Counted from the first letter of the stretch, positions 26,420 to 34,266 are shown. The stretch is DNA of 64,000 bases from an uncultured Lachnospiraceae bacterium (GCA_946554445.1 CAMNSD010000010.1:1-64000); one strand, 5' to 3'. Made by a program: numbers and translations. The notes: generated from the sequence alone by a model not told the origin.

Positions 26420-27544
26420 ATGAAAAGGTATGGTGATATTTACCCTAAAGTTTGCACCATAGAAAACTTGCGGGAAGCACACGCCAACGCCAGAAAAGAC
26501 AAACTTTTCTATCAGGAAGTAAAAATGGTTGACGCTGATCCTGACAGCTTCCTAAAAGAAATTCAGGAAATGTTGCTGAATGAAACATATGAGATCAGCG
26601 CATCGGATTATGTAAAGAGCATAATAAACGACAAAGGAAAAGAACGGGAACTTGCAAAGCTGGCATATTACCCACACAGAATCATTCAGTGGGCGATCAT
26701 GCTACAGATCGAACCTGTTTTCATGGAAGTGTTCTGTTCCCATACTTGCGCTTCTATCAAGGATCGGGGAATCAGCAAGGCCCTTGATCTGGTGCAGGAA
26801 TATTTAAAGGACGTACCGGGAACACAATATTGCCTGAAAATAGACGTTTCAAAGTTCTATCCTAGTATTGACCATGAAATATTGAAGCAGCTGCTTGAAA
26901 GGAAGTTCAAAGACAGGCGGCTGCTTTCTCTTATGTTCAAAATCGTGGACAGTGTAGAAGGTTCAGGCGTACCCATCGGATCATACCTGTCACAGTACCT
27001 TGCTAACTATTATCTGGCATACTTTGACCACTACCTGAAAGAGGTCCTTCACTTGGAGTATGTTGTCAGGTATATGGATGACGTGATCATACTGTCAGAC
27101 AGCAAGGAAAAACTTCATGAAGTCAGAAAGCTGATGGATCAGTATTTGCAAACACAGCTGAACCTTCACCTGAAAGATAACTGGCAAGTGTTCCCGGTGG
27201 ATGCCCGTGGTATTGATTTTATAGGGTTCTGCTGTTTCCACGGTTTCACGCTGTTACGGAAACGGACATACAAACGCTTTAAGGCTGGTATGATACAGAT
27301 TCTTGAAAAGCAGGAAAACGGCCAGCTGATCAGCTATTCAGAATTTTGTTCAGCTAATTCATATTGCGGATGGCTGGATATGTGTGACGGGAACAGGCTG
27401 AAAGAAAAATACATTGTTCCTATTGTGCCGTCACTGGTACGGTACTATGAAGAAGTCATTGCTGCCGGGAAGAAAGACAAGGCGGCAAAGATAAGGAAAT
27501 ATAAAAAGAAACTGGAAAAGAAAGGACTGGTGAAAGCAGCATGA
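26420..27544 (+). CDS. DGR reverse transcriptase
   Basis: A 374-residue reverse transcriptase that copies the TR RNA with errors at adenines. It shows the RT motifs in order: YYPHRIIQW (domain 2), CLKIDVSKFYPSIDH (domain 3), GVPIGSYLSQYLANYYL with S191-Q192 (the DGR-type SQ motif of domain 4), YMDD at residues 218-221 (catalytic), and IDFIGFCCFHG (domain 6/7). A basic C-terminus (KIRKYKKKLEKKG) may hold RNA. No maturase, protease or integrase domain is attached. The gene lies in the tail operon and overlaps the next gene by four bases. No Avd gene is seen nearby. Confidence 0.96.
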   Translation: MKRYGDIYPKVCTIENLREAHANARKDKLFYQEVKMVDADPDSFLKEIQEMLLNETYEISASDYVKSIINDKGKERELAKLAYYPHRIIQWAIMLQIEPVFMEVFCSHTCASIKDRGISKALDLVQEYLKDVPGTQYCLKIDVSKFYPSIDHEILKQLLERKFKDRRLLSLMFKIVDSVEGSGVPIGSYLSQYLANYYLAYFDHYLKEVLHLEYVVRYMDDVIILSDSKEKLHEVRKLMDQYLQTQLNLHLKDNWQVFPVDARGIDFIGFCCFHGFTLLRKRTYKRFKAGMIQILEKQENGQLISYSEFCSANSYCGWLDMCDGNRLKEKYIVPIVPSLVRYYEEVIAAGKKDKAAKIRKYKKKLEKKGLVKAA

Positions 27545-27837
27545 AAGATCTTGGAATCAGACAGGGAAGCGGGGCCTTTGCCGTTCCGCTGGTGGTAATG
27601 CCCGATGCGGTGTATGTGCATACGGACATTCAGAAAGTGGAACCACAGGAAGGAATGGAAACTTCCGGGGAAGTGTATCAGTACCATGAATACATTTATG
27701 AGCCGGATGAATACATTCAGCTGATCGGCAATGAGAACAGCACCTTGAAGGAAAAGCTGGCGGGCGTGTCTGACGAACTGACCAGCACACAGATGGCACT
27801 TGTAGAAGTTTATGAATTGATAGGAGGTGTGCAGTAA
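27541..27837 (+). CDS. Small phage tail-region protein
   Basis: A 98-residue acidic protein. The N-terminal half is beta-like (PLVVMPDAVYVHTDIQKVEP); the C-terminal half is a helix (NSTLKEKLAGVSDELTSTQM). Proteins of this kind often stand between tail-fibre genes and CD1375-family peptides in clostridial phages. It is coupled to the reverse transcriptase by ATGA overlap and to the next gene by TAATG. Its composition and predicted fold do not match Avd, the DGR accessory protein. Function unknown. Confidence 0.65.
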   Translation: MKDLGIRQGSGAFAVPLVVMPDAVYVHTDIQKVEPQEGMETSGEVYQYHEYIYEPDEYIQLIGNENSTLKEKLAGVSDELTSTQMALVEVYELIGGVQ

Positions 27838-27956
27838 TGAGCATGATGGCGAAGGTATACGCTGACCTGATCCGCAAAGGCAAGAAAACAATCAAAGATG
27901 TACCGAAGGAATTGCAAAAAGAGGTCAAGGCTATTCTGGCGGGTGACGAAAAATGA
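27837..27956 (+). CDS. CD1375-family small phage protein, copy 1
   Basis: A 39-residue peptide (MAKVYADLIRKGKKTIKDVP core, ending AILAGDEK) of the CD1375 family, small proteins found between tail and lysis genes in clostridial phages, function unknown. The ATG overlaps the preceding stop (TAATG). An in-frame second ATG (residues 3-4) gives the family-typical MAKVYA start and could be the true one. It was read directly from the sequence. Confidence 0.7.
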   Translation: MSMMAKVYADLIRKGKKTIKDVPKELQKEVKAILAGDEK

Positions 27957-28009
27957 TCCTGCTTCATGCCTTGCTTTTTTTAATACTGGGGAAAGGGGGT
28001 AAAAATGAT

Positions 28010-28138
28010 ATGGCTATTGTTTACGCTGTTCTGATCGTAAAAGGCAAGAAAACATTCGCTGACGTTCCGGCGAAGATTCAGGCACAGGTCAGGGAAGTCC
28101 TGATTGATATGGAACTTCCTGAACTGGCTGAAATCTGA
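28010..28138 (+). CDS. CD1375-family small phage protein, copy 2
   Basis: A 42-residue peptide starting MAIVYAVLIVKGKKTFADVP, clearly related to copy 1 (VYADLIRKGKKTIKDVP). The ATG at 28010 follows GAAAGGGGG with good spacing. A longer frame starting at 27953 would add 19 hydrophobic residues not found in copy 1, so it was not used. The pair looks like a local gene duplication that has since diverged. Confidence 0.7.
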   Translation: MAIVYAVLIVKGKKTFADVPAKIQAQVREVLIDMELPELAEI

Positions 28139-28180
28139 CGTTTTATCAGCCACATGGACAAATTATCAAACAGGTACATA

Positions 28181-28225
28181 AAACCGCCTATATGACGTTA
28201 TATGAGCGTCAGAAAGGCGGTTTTT
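28181..28225 (+). terminator. Rho-independent terminator before the lysis genes
   Basis: AAACCGCC (28181-28188) pairs with GGCGGTTT (28216-28223) and an inner GACG pairs with CGTC. A short T-run follows. It marks the end of the tail operon and lies just before the holin start at 28249, so the longer holin frame starting at 28192 would begin inside the stem-loop and is unlikely. Confidence 0.75.
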
Positions 28226-28248
28226 GTGTGCCGGAAAGGTGGAAAACA

Positions 28249-28677
28249 ATGAAAATGAAACTTTTAACTTTTATCGGTGTGCTGGGAAGCTGGATCGCTT
28301 CCCTGTTTGGCGGCTGGGATGCCGCACTGGTGACGCTGCTGATCTTCATGGGAATTGATTATGTGACCGGGCTGATCGTGGCCGGGGTATTCAAGACCAG
28401 CGAAAAGACGGAGAACGGCGCACTGGAAAGCCGGGCCGGCTGGAAGGGCTTATGTAGAAAAGGCGTGACGCTGCTTGTGGTGCTTGTGGCGTGTCGGCTG
28501 GATCTGGTCATGGGATCCAATTTTATCAGGGATGCCGTGGTGATCGCTTTTATTGCCAATGAAACGATCAGCATTATTGAAAATGCTGGATTGATGGGTA
28601 TACCTATCCCGGCGGTAATTGTCAAGGCTGTTGAAGTGCTGAAAAAGAAAACAGAAAGTGAAGGTGACGGGGAATGA
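28249..28677 (+). CDS. Phage holin (Holin_4/TcdE-like)
   Basis: A 142-residue membrane protein with three or four hydrophobic segments: LLTFIGVLGSWIASLFGG, ALVTLLIFMGIDYVTGLIVA, GVTLLVVLVACRLDLVM and a fourth around AVVIAFIANETISII. The GIDYVTGLIVA segment and the following Lys/Glu loop (KTSEKTENG) are typical of the TcdE/phage holin family. The C-terminus is Lys/Glu-rich. It would form membrane lesions to let the endolysin out. ATG 28249 follows GGAAAGGTGG. It overlaps the endolysin gene by four bases. Confidence 0.9.
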   Translation: MKMKLLTFIGVLGSWIASLFGGWDAALVTLLIFMGIDYVTGLIVAGVFKTSEKTENGALESRAGWKGLCRKGVTLLVVLVACRLDLVMGSNFIRDAVVIAFIANETISIIENAGLMGIPIPAVIVKAVEVLKKKTESEGDGE

Positions 28678-30089
28678 TCAAGATCTGTCTGGATGCCGGC
28701 CACTGGGGGAAATATAACCGTTCCCCCGGTGTAAAGGCTTATTATGAATCTGATATGGCGTGGAAGTTGCACCTGTTTCAGAAGAAGTTTCTGGAAGAAT
28801 ATGAAGGTGTGTCTGTTATCACTACCCGGACGGATCAGGGAACAGACAAGGCCCTTTTTGACCGTGGCATGACTTCAAAGGGGTGTGACCTGTTTCTGTC
28901 TGACCATTCTAACGCCGTGGGTTCCGGCATGAATGAATCTGTTGATTATGTCGCAGTCTATCATCTTGTGGATGACACTACCACGGAAATAGACGATATT
29001 TCAAAACTGATTGCTGAACAGCTGGCCCCTGTCATAGCCGGGGTTATGGGAACTAAACAGGGCTTCCGGGTCGTTACCAGAAAATCAGGAAATGACCGCA
29101 ACGGTGACGGGATGCTGAATGATAATTATTATGGTGTCCTTCATGGCGCACGGATGGCAGGAACGCCGGGCCTGATTCTGGAACACAGCTTTCACACCAA
29201 CACAAGGATGACAAACTGGCTTCTGGACGATGGGAACCTTGCCAGACTTGCACAAGCGGAAGCTGACGCAATCGCTGCCTATTATGGGCTTGTGAAGAAA
29301 GGGCATACTGGCGGTAACGTAACAGCACCAGCGCAGGAAAGCACGGGATCCAATGAGGAATTGATCTGGAAGTTCCTGAAAAGTAAAGGGCTGAATGATT
29401 ATGCTGTAGCCGGGATCTGGGGGAACCTGAAAAAAGAATGTGGGTTCCGTCCTGATAATCTCCAAAATACCTATGAAAAGAAATATGGTTTTTCTGATGC
29501 AGAATACACCGCTGCTGTTGATTCCGGGGCTTATGGAAACTTTGTCCATGATTCAGCCGGGTATGGTCTGGCACAATGGACATTTTGGAGCCGTAAAAAA
29601 GCCCTGTATGACCGGGCAAAGGCGGCCGGCGTATCCATCGGTGATCTGAATATGCAGCTGGCTTTCTTGTGGGAAGAAATTCAGGGATATAAACAGGTAA
29701 TGAACGTGCTGAACAATGCCGGATCCGTTCAGGCTGCTTCTGATGCAGTCATGACCGGGTACGAAAAACCGGGTGATCAGAGTGAGGCGGCTAAACAGGT
29801 GCGGCGGGCATACAGTCAGGAAGGTTTTGACAAGTACGCCGGATCAGGATCCGCTTCTGCTGCTTCTGCCCTTCCCTATCTTGTCAGGGTGGAGATCCCC
29901 GATCTGAATATCAGGACGGGGCCCGGAACTGACTATGATGAAGCCGGGGAGTATACCGGGATCGGCACTTTCACCATTGTGGAAGAAGCTGACGGAAAAG
30001 GGGCTGGAAAGTGGGGGCTTTTGAAGTCTGGAAGTGTAAAGCGTAACCGCTGGATCTCCCTTGACTTTGCCACAAAAATTTGTTCCTAA
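28674..30089 (+). CDS. Modular endolysin: amidase_3, phage tail lysozyme and SH3b domains
   Basis: A 471-residue lysin with three parts. Residues 1-205 are an N-acetylmuramoyl-L-alanine amidase (CLDAGHWG zinc-ligand start, LFLSDHSNAV, LILEHSFHTN). Residues about 225-390 match the phage tail lysozyme type (IWKFLKSKGLNDYAVAGIWG and GFRPDNLQNTYE), giving a second cutting activity. The last 75 residues form an SH3-like wall-binding domain (LNIRTGPGTDYDEAGEY, WGLLKSG). Two different wall-degrading domains in one lysin is a common pattern in Clostridia. Coupled to holin by ATGA. Confidence 0.92.
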   Translation: MIKICLDAGHWGKYNRSPGVKAYYESDMAWKLHLFQKKFLEEYEGVSVITTRTDQGTDKALFDRGMTSKGCDLFLSDHSNAVGSGMNESVDYVAVYHLVDDTTTEIDDISKLIAEQLAPVIAGVMGTKQGFRVVTRKSGNDRNGDGMLNDNYYGVLHGARMAGTPGLILEHSFHTNTRMTNWLLDDGNLARLAQAEADAIAAYYGLVKKGHTGGNVTAPAQESTGSNEELIWKFLKSKGLNDYAVAGIWGNLKKECGFRPDNLQNTYEKKYGFSDAEYTAAVDSGAYGNFVHDSAGYGLAQWTFWSRKKALYDRAKAAGVSIGDLNMQLAFLWEEIQGYKQVMNVLNNAGSVQAASDAVMTGYEKPGDQSEAAKQVRRAYSQEGFDKYAGSGSASAASALPYLVRVEIPDLNIRTGPGTDYDEAGEYTGIGTFTIVEEADGKGAGKWGLLKSGSVKRNRWISLDFATKICS

Positions 30090-30174
30090 TTTGTTACTAA
30101 ATGAGCGTATTTTAGGGTATTTGAGGGGTGCTAAACTGATGAACATTTCCCACAAATACAGTATTTGCGCCATA

Positions 30175-30203
30175 TTGTAATGAACACTGATTCATGATAT
30201 AAT
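30175..30203 (+). promoter_or_regulatory. Promoter upstream of the Fic gene
   Basis: TTGTAA at 30175-30180 and a perfect TATAAT at 30198-30203 with a 17-base gap. It follows the endolysin stop by about 85 bases and precedes the HTH-Fic gene, so the accessory region has its own sigma-A type transcription, separate from the phage late operon. Bases 30090-30174 have no gene. Confidence 0.65.
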
Positions 30204-30229
30204 AGACGCAGGTTCAGCAACATGAGTCA

Positions 30230-30252
30230 CAAGAATTGCCTTGCAATTCTTG
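30230..30252 (+). other. Perfect inverted repeat in the Fic leader
   Basis: CAAGAATTGC, CTT, then GCAATTCTTG: a 10-bp perfect stem. It lies 26 bases downstream of the promoter's -10 element and 70 bases before the Fic start. No T-run follows. It could be an operator bound by the HTH domain of the Fic protein, or an RNA hairpin. Confidence 0.55.
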
Positions 30253-30321
30253 CTGAAATCGCCATGGATTACAGCTTCTGTGGATATTGATATAATAAAG
30301 TGGTAGAAAGGATGTGAAAAA

Positions 30322-31263
30322 TTGAAGATATCTTACAACAAACTGTTTGAGATTTTGGAACAAAGGAATATTACAAAAACAGAGTTAAGAGAAAATATAG
30401 GCATTTCTACTGCTACCCTTGCGAAATTATCCAAAAATGAACTGATAGCGATGAAAGTGATTGGGGATATTTGTGATTTTTTAAACTGTCAACCAGGAGA
30501 GATTATGGAACTGGAAAAAGAAGTTGATAAAACTACATTACTATATCGACTGCGGGAAGAGAAACAGATCAAATTAAAGGGTGGGATTTATCACCAGACA
30601 CAAGTGAAACTTGCATATAATTCTAATCATATGGAGGGAAGCAAACTCACAGAGGACCAGACAAGATATATTTATGAAACGAATACGATAGGATTAGAAA
30701 AAGAACCGGCTAATATAGATGATATTATAGAAACAGTAAATCATTTTCAGTGCTTTGATTATATTTTAGACTGTGCAGAAAATGTATTATCTGAAAACAT
30801 AATAAAAAAAATTCATCAGATATTAAAATCAAATACATCGGATAGTCGTTTGGAATGGTTTAACATTGGGGACTATAAACAACGCCCTAATATGGTTGGT
30901 GATTCAAAAACTACTCCGCCTGGCAGTGTGAAAAAGGAAATGCAACGATTATTATTTGAATATCAACAGAAGGAAACGATTGCTTTTGAGGACATTGTAG
31001 AATTTCATTACTATTTTGAAAAAATACATCCGTTTCAGGATGGCAATGGCAGGGTAGGGCGTTTGATAGTATTTAAAGAGTGTTTGAAACATAATATAAT
31101 CCCATTTATTGTGGAGGAACGGCATAAACTTTATTATTACAGAGGATTAAAAGAGTTTGAGAATGAGCGGGGATATTTGATAGATACTTGTTTATCTGCA
31201 CAGGATAAGTATGGTGAATTATTGGAGTACTTTGCAGAAGATGCAGAAGAATACAATTTGTAA
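30322..31263 (+). CDS. HTH-Fic domain protein
   Basis: A 313-residue protein. The N-terminal 65 residues are an XRE-like helix-turn-helix (FEILEQRNITKTELRENIGI, then STATLAKLSKNE). A Fic domain follows, with the class II inhibitory motif SNHMEG near residue 109 and the catalytic HPFQDGNGRVGR near residue 240. Fic enzymes usually move AMP from ATP to a target protein. The attached HTH suggests it also regulates transcription, perhaps its own, through the inverted repeat in its leader. It starts at TTG with AGAAAGGA at a nine-base spacing. Codon use is more AT-rich than in the phage genes, so this is likely a separately acquired cargo gene. Confidence 0.85.
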   Translation: MKISYNKLFEILEQRNITKTELRENIGISTATLAKLSKNELIAMKVIGDICDFLNCQPGEIMELEKEVDKTTLLYRLREEKQIKLKGGIYHQTQVKLAYNSNHMEGSKLTEDQTRYIYETNTIGLEKEPANIDDIIETVNHFQCFDYILDCAENVLSENIIKKIHQILKSNTSDSRLEWFNIGDYKQRPNMVGDSKTTPPGSVKKEMQRLLFEYQQKETIAFEDIVEFHYYFEKIHPFQDGNGRVGRLIVFKECLKHNIIPFIVEERHKLYYYRGLKEFENERGYLIDTCLSAQDKYGELLEYFAEDAEEYNL

Positions 31264-31269
31264 TTCCGT

Positions 31270-31389
31270 ATGATTGCAGTTGGGCAAAATGCTAATTTTA
31301 GGAGATTAACAGGGATGTATGCAGATGGAGATTCTGATAAAATAGTCTGCGTACTGGGCGATGAATATAATATAAGGAAATTTTATTGA
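31270..31389 (+). CDS. Possible 39-residue ORF after Fic (weak)
   Basis: An ORF seven bases after the Fic stop with no convincing ribosome binding site. It could be translated by read-through of ribosomes from Fic, or be a remnant of another gene (its tail VCVLGDEYNIRKFY looks protein-like). No family recognised. Confidence 0.2.
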   Translation: MIAVGQNANFRRLTGMYADGDSDKIVCVLGDEYNIRKFY

Positions 31390-31457
31390 AATGTGGTTTG
31401 AACTCAAATTTTTCATATACTAATATTAAAAATCAAAAGAAAAATGTTTTGAGTTAA

Positions 31458-31513
31458 ATATTTGCAAAAAAAATGCAAATATGATTGACAAAACAAAACA
31501 ATTAAAATATTAT
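31458..31513 (+). promoter_or_regulatory. Strong promoter with operator palindrome for the ATPase-HEPN pair
   Basis: A consensus promoter: TTGACA at 31485-31490, TATTAT at 31508-31513, spacing 17. Directly upstream, ATATTTGC at 31458-31465 and GCAAATAT at 31475-31482 form a perfect 8-bp inverted repeat with a nine-base spacer, ending three bases before the -35. This is the geometry of an operator or activator site. Bases 31390-31457 are AT-rich with nothing else recognised. Confidence 0.75.
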
Positions 31514-31542
31514 ATAGGTATAAATCGGGAGAGGTGACAAAG

Positions 31543-32793
31543 ATGCTGCTGGAATTTAGCTGTTCAAATCATCGTTCTATTAAAGAAGAAGTGAGATTTT
31601 CTATGATTGCAGGAAGCGACAATACATCAGAAGAACTCTTAAAAGGATTTGGCAATATTAGGGTTTTACGTTCTGCAATCATATATGGAGCAAATGGATC
31701 TGGAAAAAGCAATTTTATCAGTGCTTTGTCATTTATGAAAGGATTGGTAAGTAATAGTATTAACCATCAGCCGGGACAGGGGGTATTTCAGGCACCCCAT
31801 AAATTGAGCGCCGAAAAAACTCCAAGCGAATATAGCATTCAGTTTGTAAGGAATGACATAAGATATGCATATGGTTTTTCCGTGAAGGAAAATTTGATAC
31901 AAGATGAATATTTATATTATTTTCCTAATGGAAGGCAGGTAAAGATTTTTGAACGGGATGGAATGGTGATCAAACCCGGCGACAGATACAAAGGCGTATT
32001 TGATGTGAGTATTGGCATAGTGAAAGAAAACAGATTGTTTTTATCCTGTGCGGCCAATTATAGCAATGTAAAAGAAGTGGAAGAAGCGTTTCTTTTTTTT
32101 AACACAGATATTGTGGTGTACAATCCGGAGATTAATAACTGGACGGAGTATTCCATCGAGTTAATGCAGAGCAATAAGGCGATTAAGCAGATTTTTGTGG
32201 ATATCCTGCGGGCGCTAGGTACGGGGATTAAAGATGTAAAAGTAAAACTTGAGAAAATAAAGTTGGGGGAGTTAACACAGGAATTGCAGATACCTGATGT
32301 ACTGAAAGGTCTGATAGGGGGGCAGGAAGGGAACCGAATAGAAGCAAAGGTAATTTACGATCAATTTGAAGTGGATCTGATGGCAGAGGAGTCGGCGGGA
32401 GTGAAGCGTTTATTCCAGATGGTTTGCCCGATTCTTGATATTTTGAAAGAAGGAAAAATACTTATTTGTGATGAACTGGAGACTAGCCTGCATGAATCAG
32501 TAATTTCCCAAATTGTAAAGTTATTTCAACATTACGAAAAGGATAAGTTTGCCCAATTAATTTTTTCAACACATGATACAAGTTTATTGGATACTGATTT
32601 GTTCAGGCGTGATCAGGTGTGGTTTACGCAATTAAATATGGAGAGAGCAACGGATTTATATTCTCTTGTGGAGATTAAGAATGTCCGTAAGTCCGAAAAT
32701 CTGGAAAAGGGATATGTATCTGGAAAATATGGTGCGATACCTATGCTTAATAAAGCATTCTTTCAAGAATTGGAAGAAGGTATTTTAGGATAG
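31543..32793 (+). CDS. ABC-type ATPase (AAA_15/AAA_21), probable defence-module sensor
   Basis: A 416-residue OLD/RloC-type ABC ATPase. The N-terminus LEFSCSNHRSIKEEVRFSM is typical of the AAA_15 group. Walker A is GANGSGKSN (49-57), Walker B is LICDELE (D310/E311) and an H-loop STHD follows (H344). The interrupting middle region has no toprim or HNH motif, so no nuclease is fused. Its partner gene 11 bases downstream is a HEPN protein. ATPases of this group act as sensors or activators in several antiphage systems such as PARIS, RloC and OLD-like systems. ATG 31543 is preferred over GTG 31534, which lies within the ribosome binding site GGGAGAGG. Confidence 0.85.
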   Translation: MLLEFSCSNHRSIKEEVRFSMIAGSDNTSEELLKGFGNIRVLRSAIIYGANGSGKSNFISALSFMKGLVSNSINHQPGQGVFQAPHKLSAEKTPSEYSIQFVRNDIRYAYGFSVKENLIQDEYLYYFPNGRQVKIFERDGMVIKPGDRYKGVFDVSIGIVKENRLFLSCAANYSNVKEVEEAFLFFNTDIVVYNPEINNWTEYSIELMQSNKAIKQIFVDILRALGTGIKDVKVKLEKIKLGELTQELQIPDVLKGLIGGQEGNRIEAKVIYDQFEVDLMAEESAGVKRLFQMVCPILDILKEGKILICDELETSLHESVISQIVKLFQHYEKDKFAQLIFSTHDTSLLDTDLFRRDQVWFTQLNMERATDLYSLVEIKNVRKSENLEKGYVSGKYGAIPMLNKAFFQELEEGILG

Positions 32794-32804
32794 GGGGGTA
32801 CTGT

Positions 32805-33503
32805 ATGGAAGATAGAAATCTTGACTTAATGGAAAGAAATGAGGGTACAAGAGAAAAATTTCGCACGGAAGTTAAAAGGTTTGAGTTGGATCAGATAATG
32901 CAGCATTTTACAGAGACAATGCAGGCTATAAAGGCCCAGTTTCCCGTGGCAGATGAACTGATTGAATCCGGAAAAGTCACAGAGGGAGAAAATATCTGGC
33001 GGGCGCAGGTAATTTTTCTTGCAAGTGCTTTTGATTTCTATATGCATGAACTGACGAAATATGGGCTGTGTGAAATTTATGCAGAGAATTGGGGGAGAAC
33101 GGATAAATATGAGAATATCCAAGTAAAAATGAAAGTGATAGAGGTAGCATTAAAAGAAGGAGGGGATATAGATTGGTTTCTTGAATATATTAACGGGCAT
33201 TATGGAAATATTACGATGGTATCATATAAATCGGTAAAAAGTCAGCTTAAATTATTGGGGTTGAATTTGACGAGTATTGCAGCAAGAGCGTTCCATCAAA
33301 TAGGCAGAACAGAAAAAACAGGAGATAAGCTGAAAAGACGTCTGGATGAATTGTTTGAAAGAAGAAATATTATTGCCCACCAAACAGATAGGGCTCATAC
33401 CGATGCACAGATTAACAGCATTACAAAAGAGATTGTACAAGAATTTGTATCTGATGTTGAAAAAATTGTAAATGCTATCGACGTAGAAACAAAAAATATG
33501 TAA
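32805..33503 (+). CDS. HEPN-domain RNase-like protein (RiboL-PSP-HEPN-like)
   Basis: A 232-residue helical protein with a HEPN catalytic motif R187-N-I-I-A-H192 (Rx4-6H) in a helix near the C-terminus. The region ENIWRAQVIFLASAFDFYMH (about residues 64-83) resembles the first helices of the RiboL-PSP-HEPN group. HEPN proteins with this motif are metal-independent RNases used in toxin-antitoxin, CRISPR and abortive-infection systems. It lies 11 bases after the ABC ATPase gene under the same promoter, so it is the likely effector of a two-gene module. Activity is inferred from the motif only. Confidence 0.78.
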   Translation: MEDRNLDLMERNEGTREKFRTEVKRFELDQIMQHFTETMQAIKAQFPVADELIESGKVTEGENIWRAQVIFLASAFDFYMHELTKYGLCEIYAENWGRTDKYENIQVKMKVIEVALKEGGDIDWFLEYINGHYGNITMVSYKSVKSQLKLLGLNLTSIAARAFHQIGRTEKTGDKLKRRLDELFERRNIIAHQTDRAHTDAQINSITKEIVQEFVSDVEKIVNAIDVETKNM

Positions 33504-33600
33504 TACCATATATTGTATGGAAATGAAAAATAAATACAATATGTAGTTGAACAGATAGAAAGAATATGATAAAATGTTAAAAGATTGCAGCATTGCTGTT

Positions 33601-33644
33601 ATCATAAAAAGCTGCAAGGCTGGCACCTTGCAACTTTATATGAT
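33601..33644 (+). other. Long imperfect hairpin after the HEPN gene
   Basis: ATCATA/TATGAT ends with an inner GCAAGG/CCTTGC stem form an imperfect 20-bp hairpin. It follows the HEPN stop by about 100 bases. Without a clear T-run it may be a weak terminator, a structured RNA or an attachment-like site. The rest of 33504-33760 shows no gene. Confidence 0.4.
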
Positions 33645-33760
33645 TTAGTGAAAGGAAAAACCATCCACTAGTTATGTAGCATATCTAGTATATCAAATCC
33701 TTTTGCTAAAATCAATTAAAATCGCTTAAGGGCGAAATAAATGATGGAGGTGAATAGGGT

Positions 33761-33868
33761 ATGAAGAAGCTTGTAAAACAAAAGTATATTTTCAGACCAT
33801 ATATTACTAAGAACGGAAAAAGAATTTATCCGAAACATAGTAAAGTCTTTAAGATTCCAGTAGATTAA
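33761..33868 (+). CDS. 35-residue basic peptide
   Basis: A short ORF with a good ribosome binding site (GGAGG about 11 bases upstream). The product is strongly basic (KKLVKQKYIFRPYITKNGKR), with a pattern of Tyr/Lys reminiscent of small conserved proteins found on clostridial mobile elements. It lies before the DUF2188-like gene. Function unknown. Confidence 0.5.
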   Translation: MKKLVKQKYIFRPYITKNGKRIYPKHSKVFKIPVD

Positions 33869-33946
33869 ATGTTTTGTGAAAATGTTGGGATGGTTCATTT
33901 TCACTTTCCTGTAATTGATTTTTTAGATTAAAGGGAGGAAAATGAA

Positions 33947-34177
33947 ATGGGGAAAAATCAATTTGTTGTAAAACATAGTGATGAGTGGTCCGTTATAGGC
34001 GCTAACAATAAGAGGGCTACACGTGTCGTAGATACGCAGAAAAAGGCGATTAGTATAGCAAGAAATATTGCAATTAATCAGCAGTCTGAAATGCGTGTTC
34101 AAGATCAACATGGAAAGTGGCGCGTGTGTAACAGCTATGGTAAAGACACCTGTCCGCCTAAAGATAAGAATTATTAA
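33947..34177 (+). CDS. DUF2188-like small protein
   Basis: A 76-residue protein. The pattern FVVKHSDEWSVIGANNKRAT, then the helix KKAISIARNIAINQQSEMRV and QDQHGKWRV, matches DUF2188, a short conserved family (antiparallel strands plus one helix) found in many bacteria and on mobile elements, function unknown. A strong GGGAGG site precedes the ATG. A terminator follows at 34230. It may be cotranscribed with the 35-residue peptide. Confidence 0.75.
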   Translation: MGKNQFVVKHSDEWSVIGANNKRATRVVDTQKKAISIARNIAINQQSEMRVQDQHGKWRVCNSYGKDTCPPKDKNY

Positions 34178-34229
34178 CATGCGGCTATTTAGGTGCAGGT
34201 GAATAAAGAACCATTTATCAAAAAGAAAG

Positions 34230-34266
34230 AGGATGCAAAAGCTGTAAAAAGCCATGCATCCTTTTT
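34230..34266 (+). terminator. Rho-independent terminator after the DUF2188-like gene
   Basis: AGGATGCA (34230-34237) pairs with TGCATCCT (34255-34262), with inner AAGCT/AGCC-like pairing, then CTTTTTGTTT. A textbook terminator closing the small-protein operon. Confidence 0.8.

Noticed and set aside
27541-27837. The 98-residue protein as the DGR accessory protein Avd
   Set aside because: Half beta-like and acidic, unlike the basic four-helix Avd.
28192-28248. Longer N-terminus of the holin
   Set aside because: It would begin inside the terminator stem and lacks a ribosome binding site; ATG 28249 has one.
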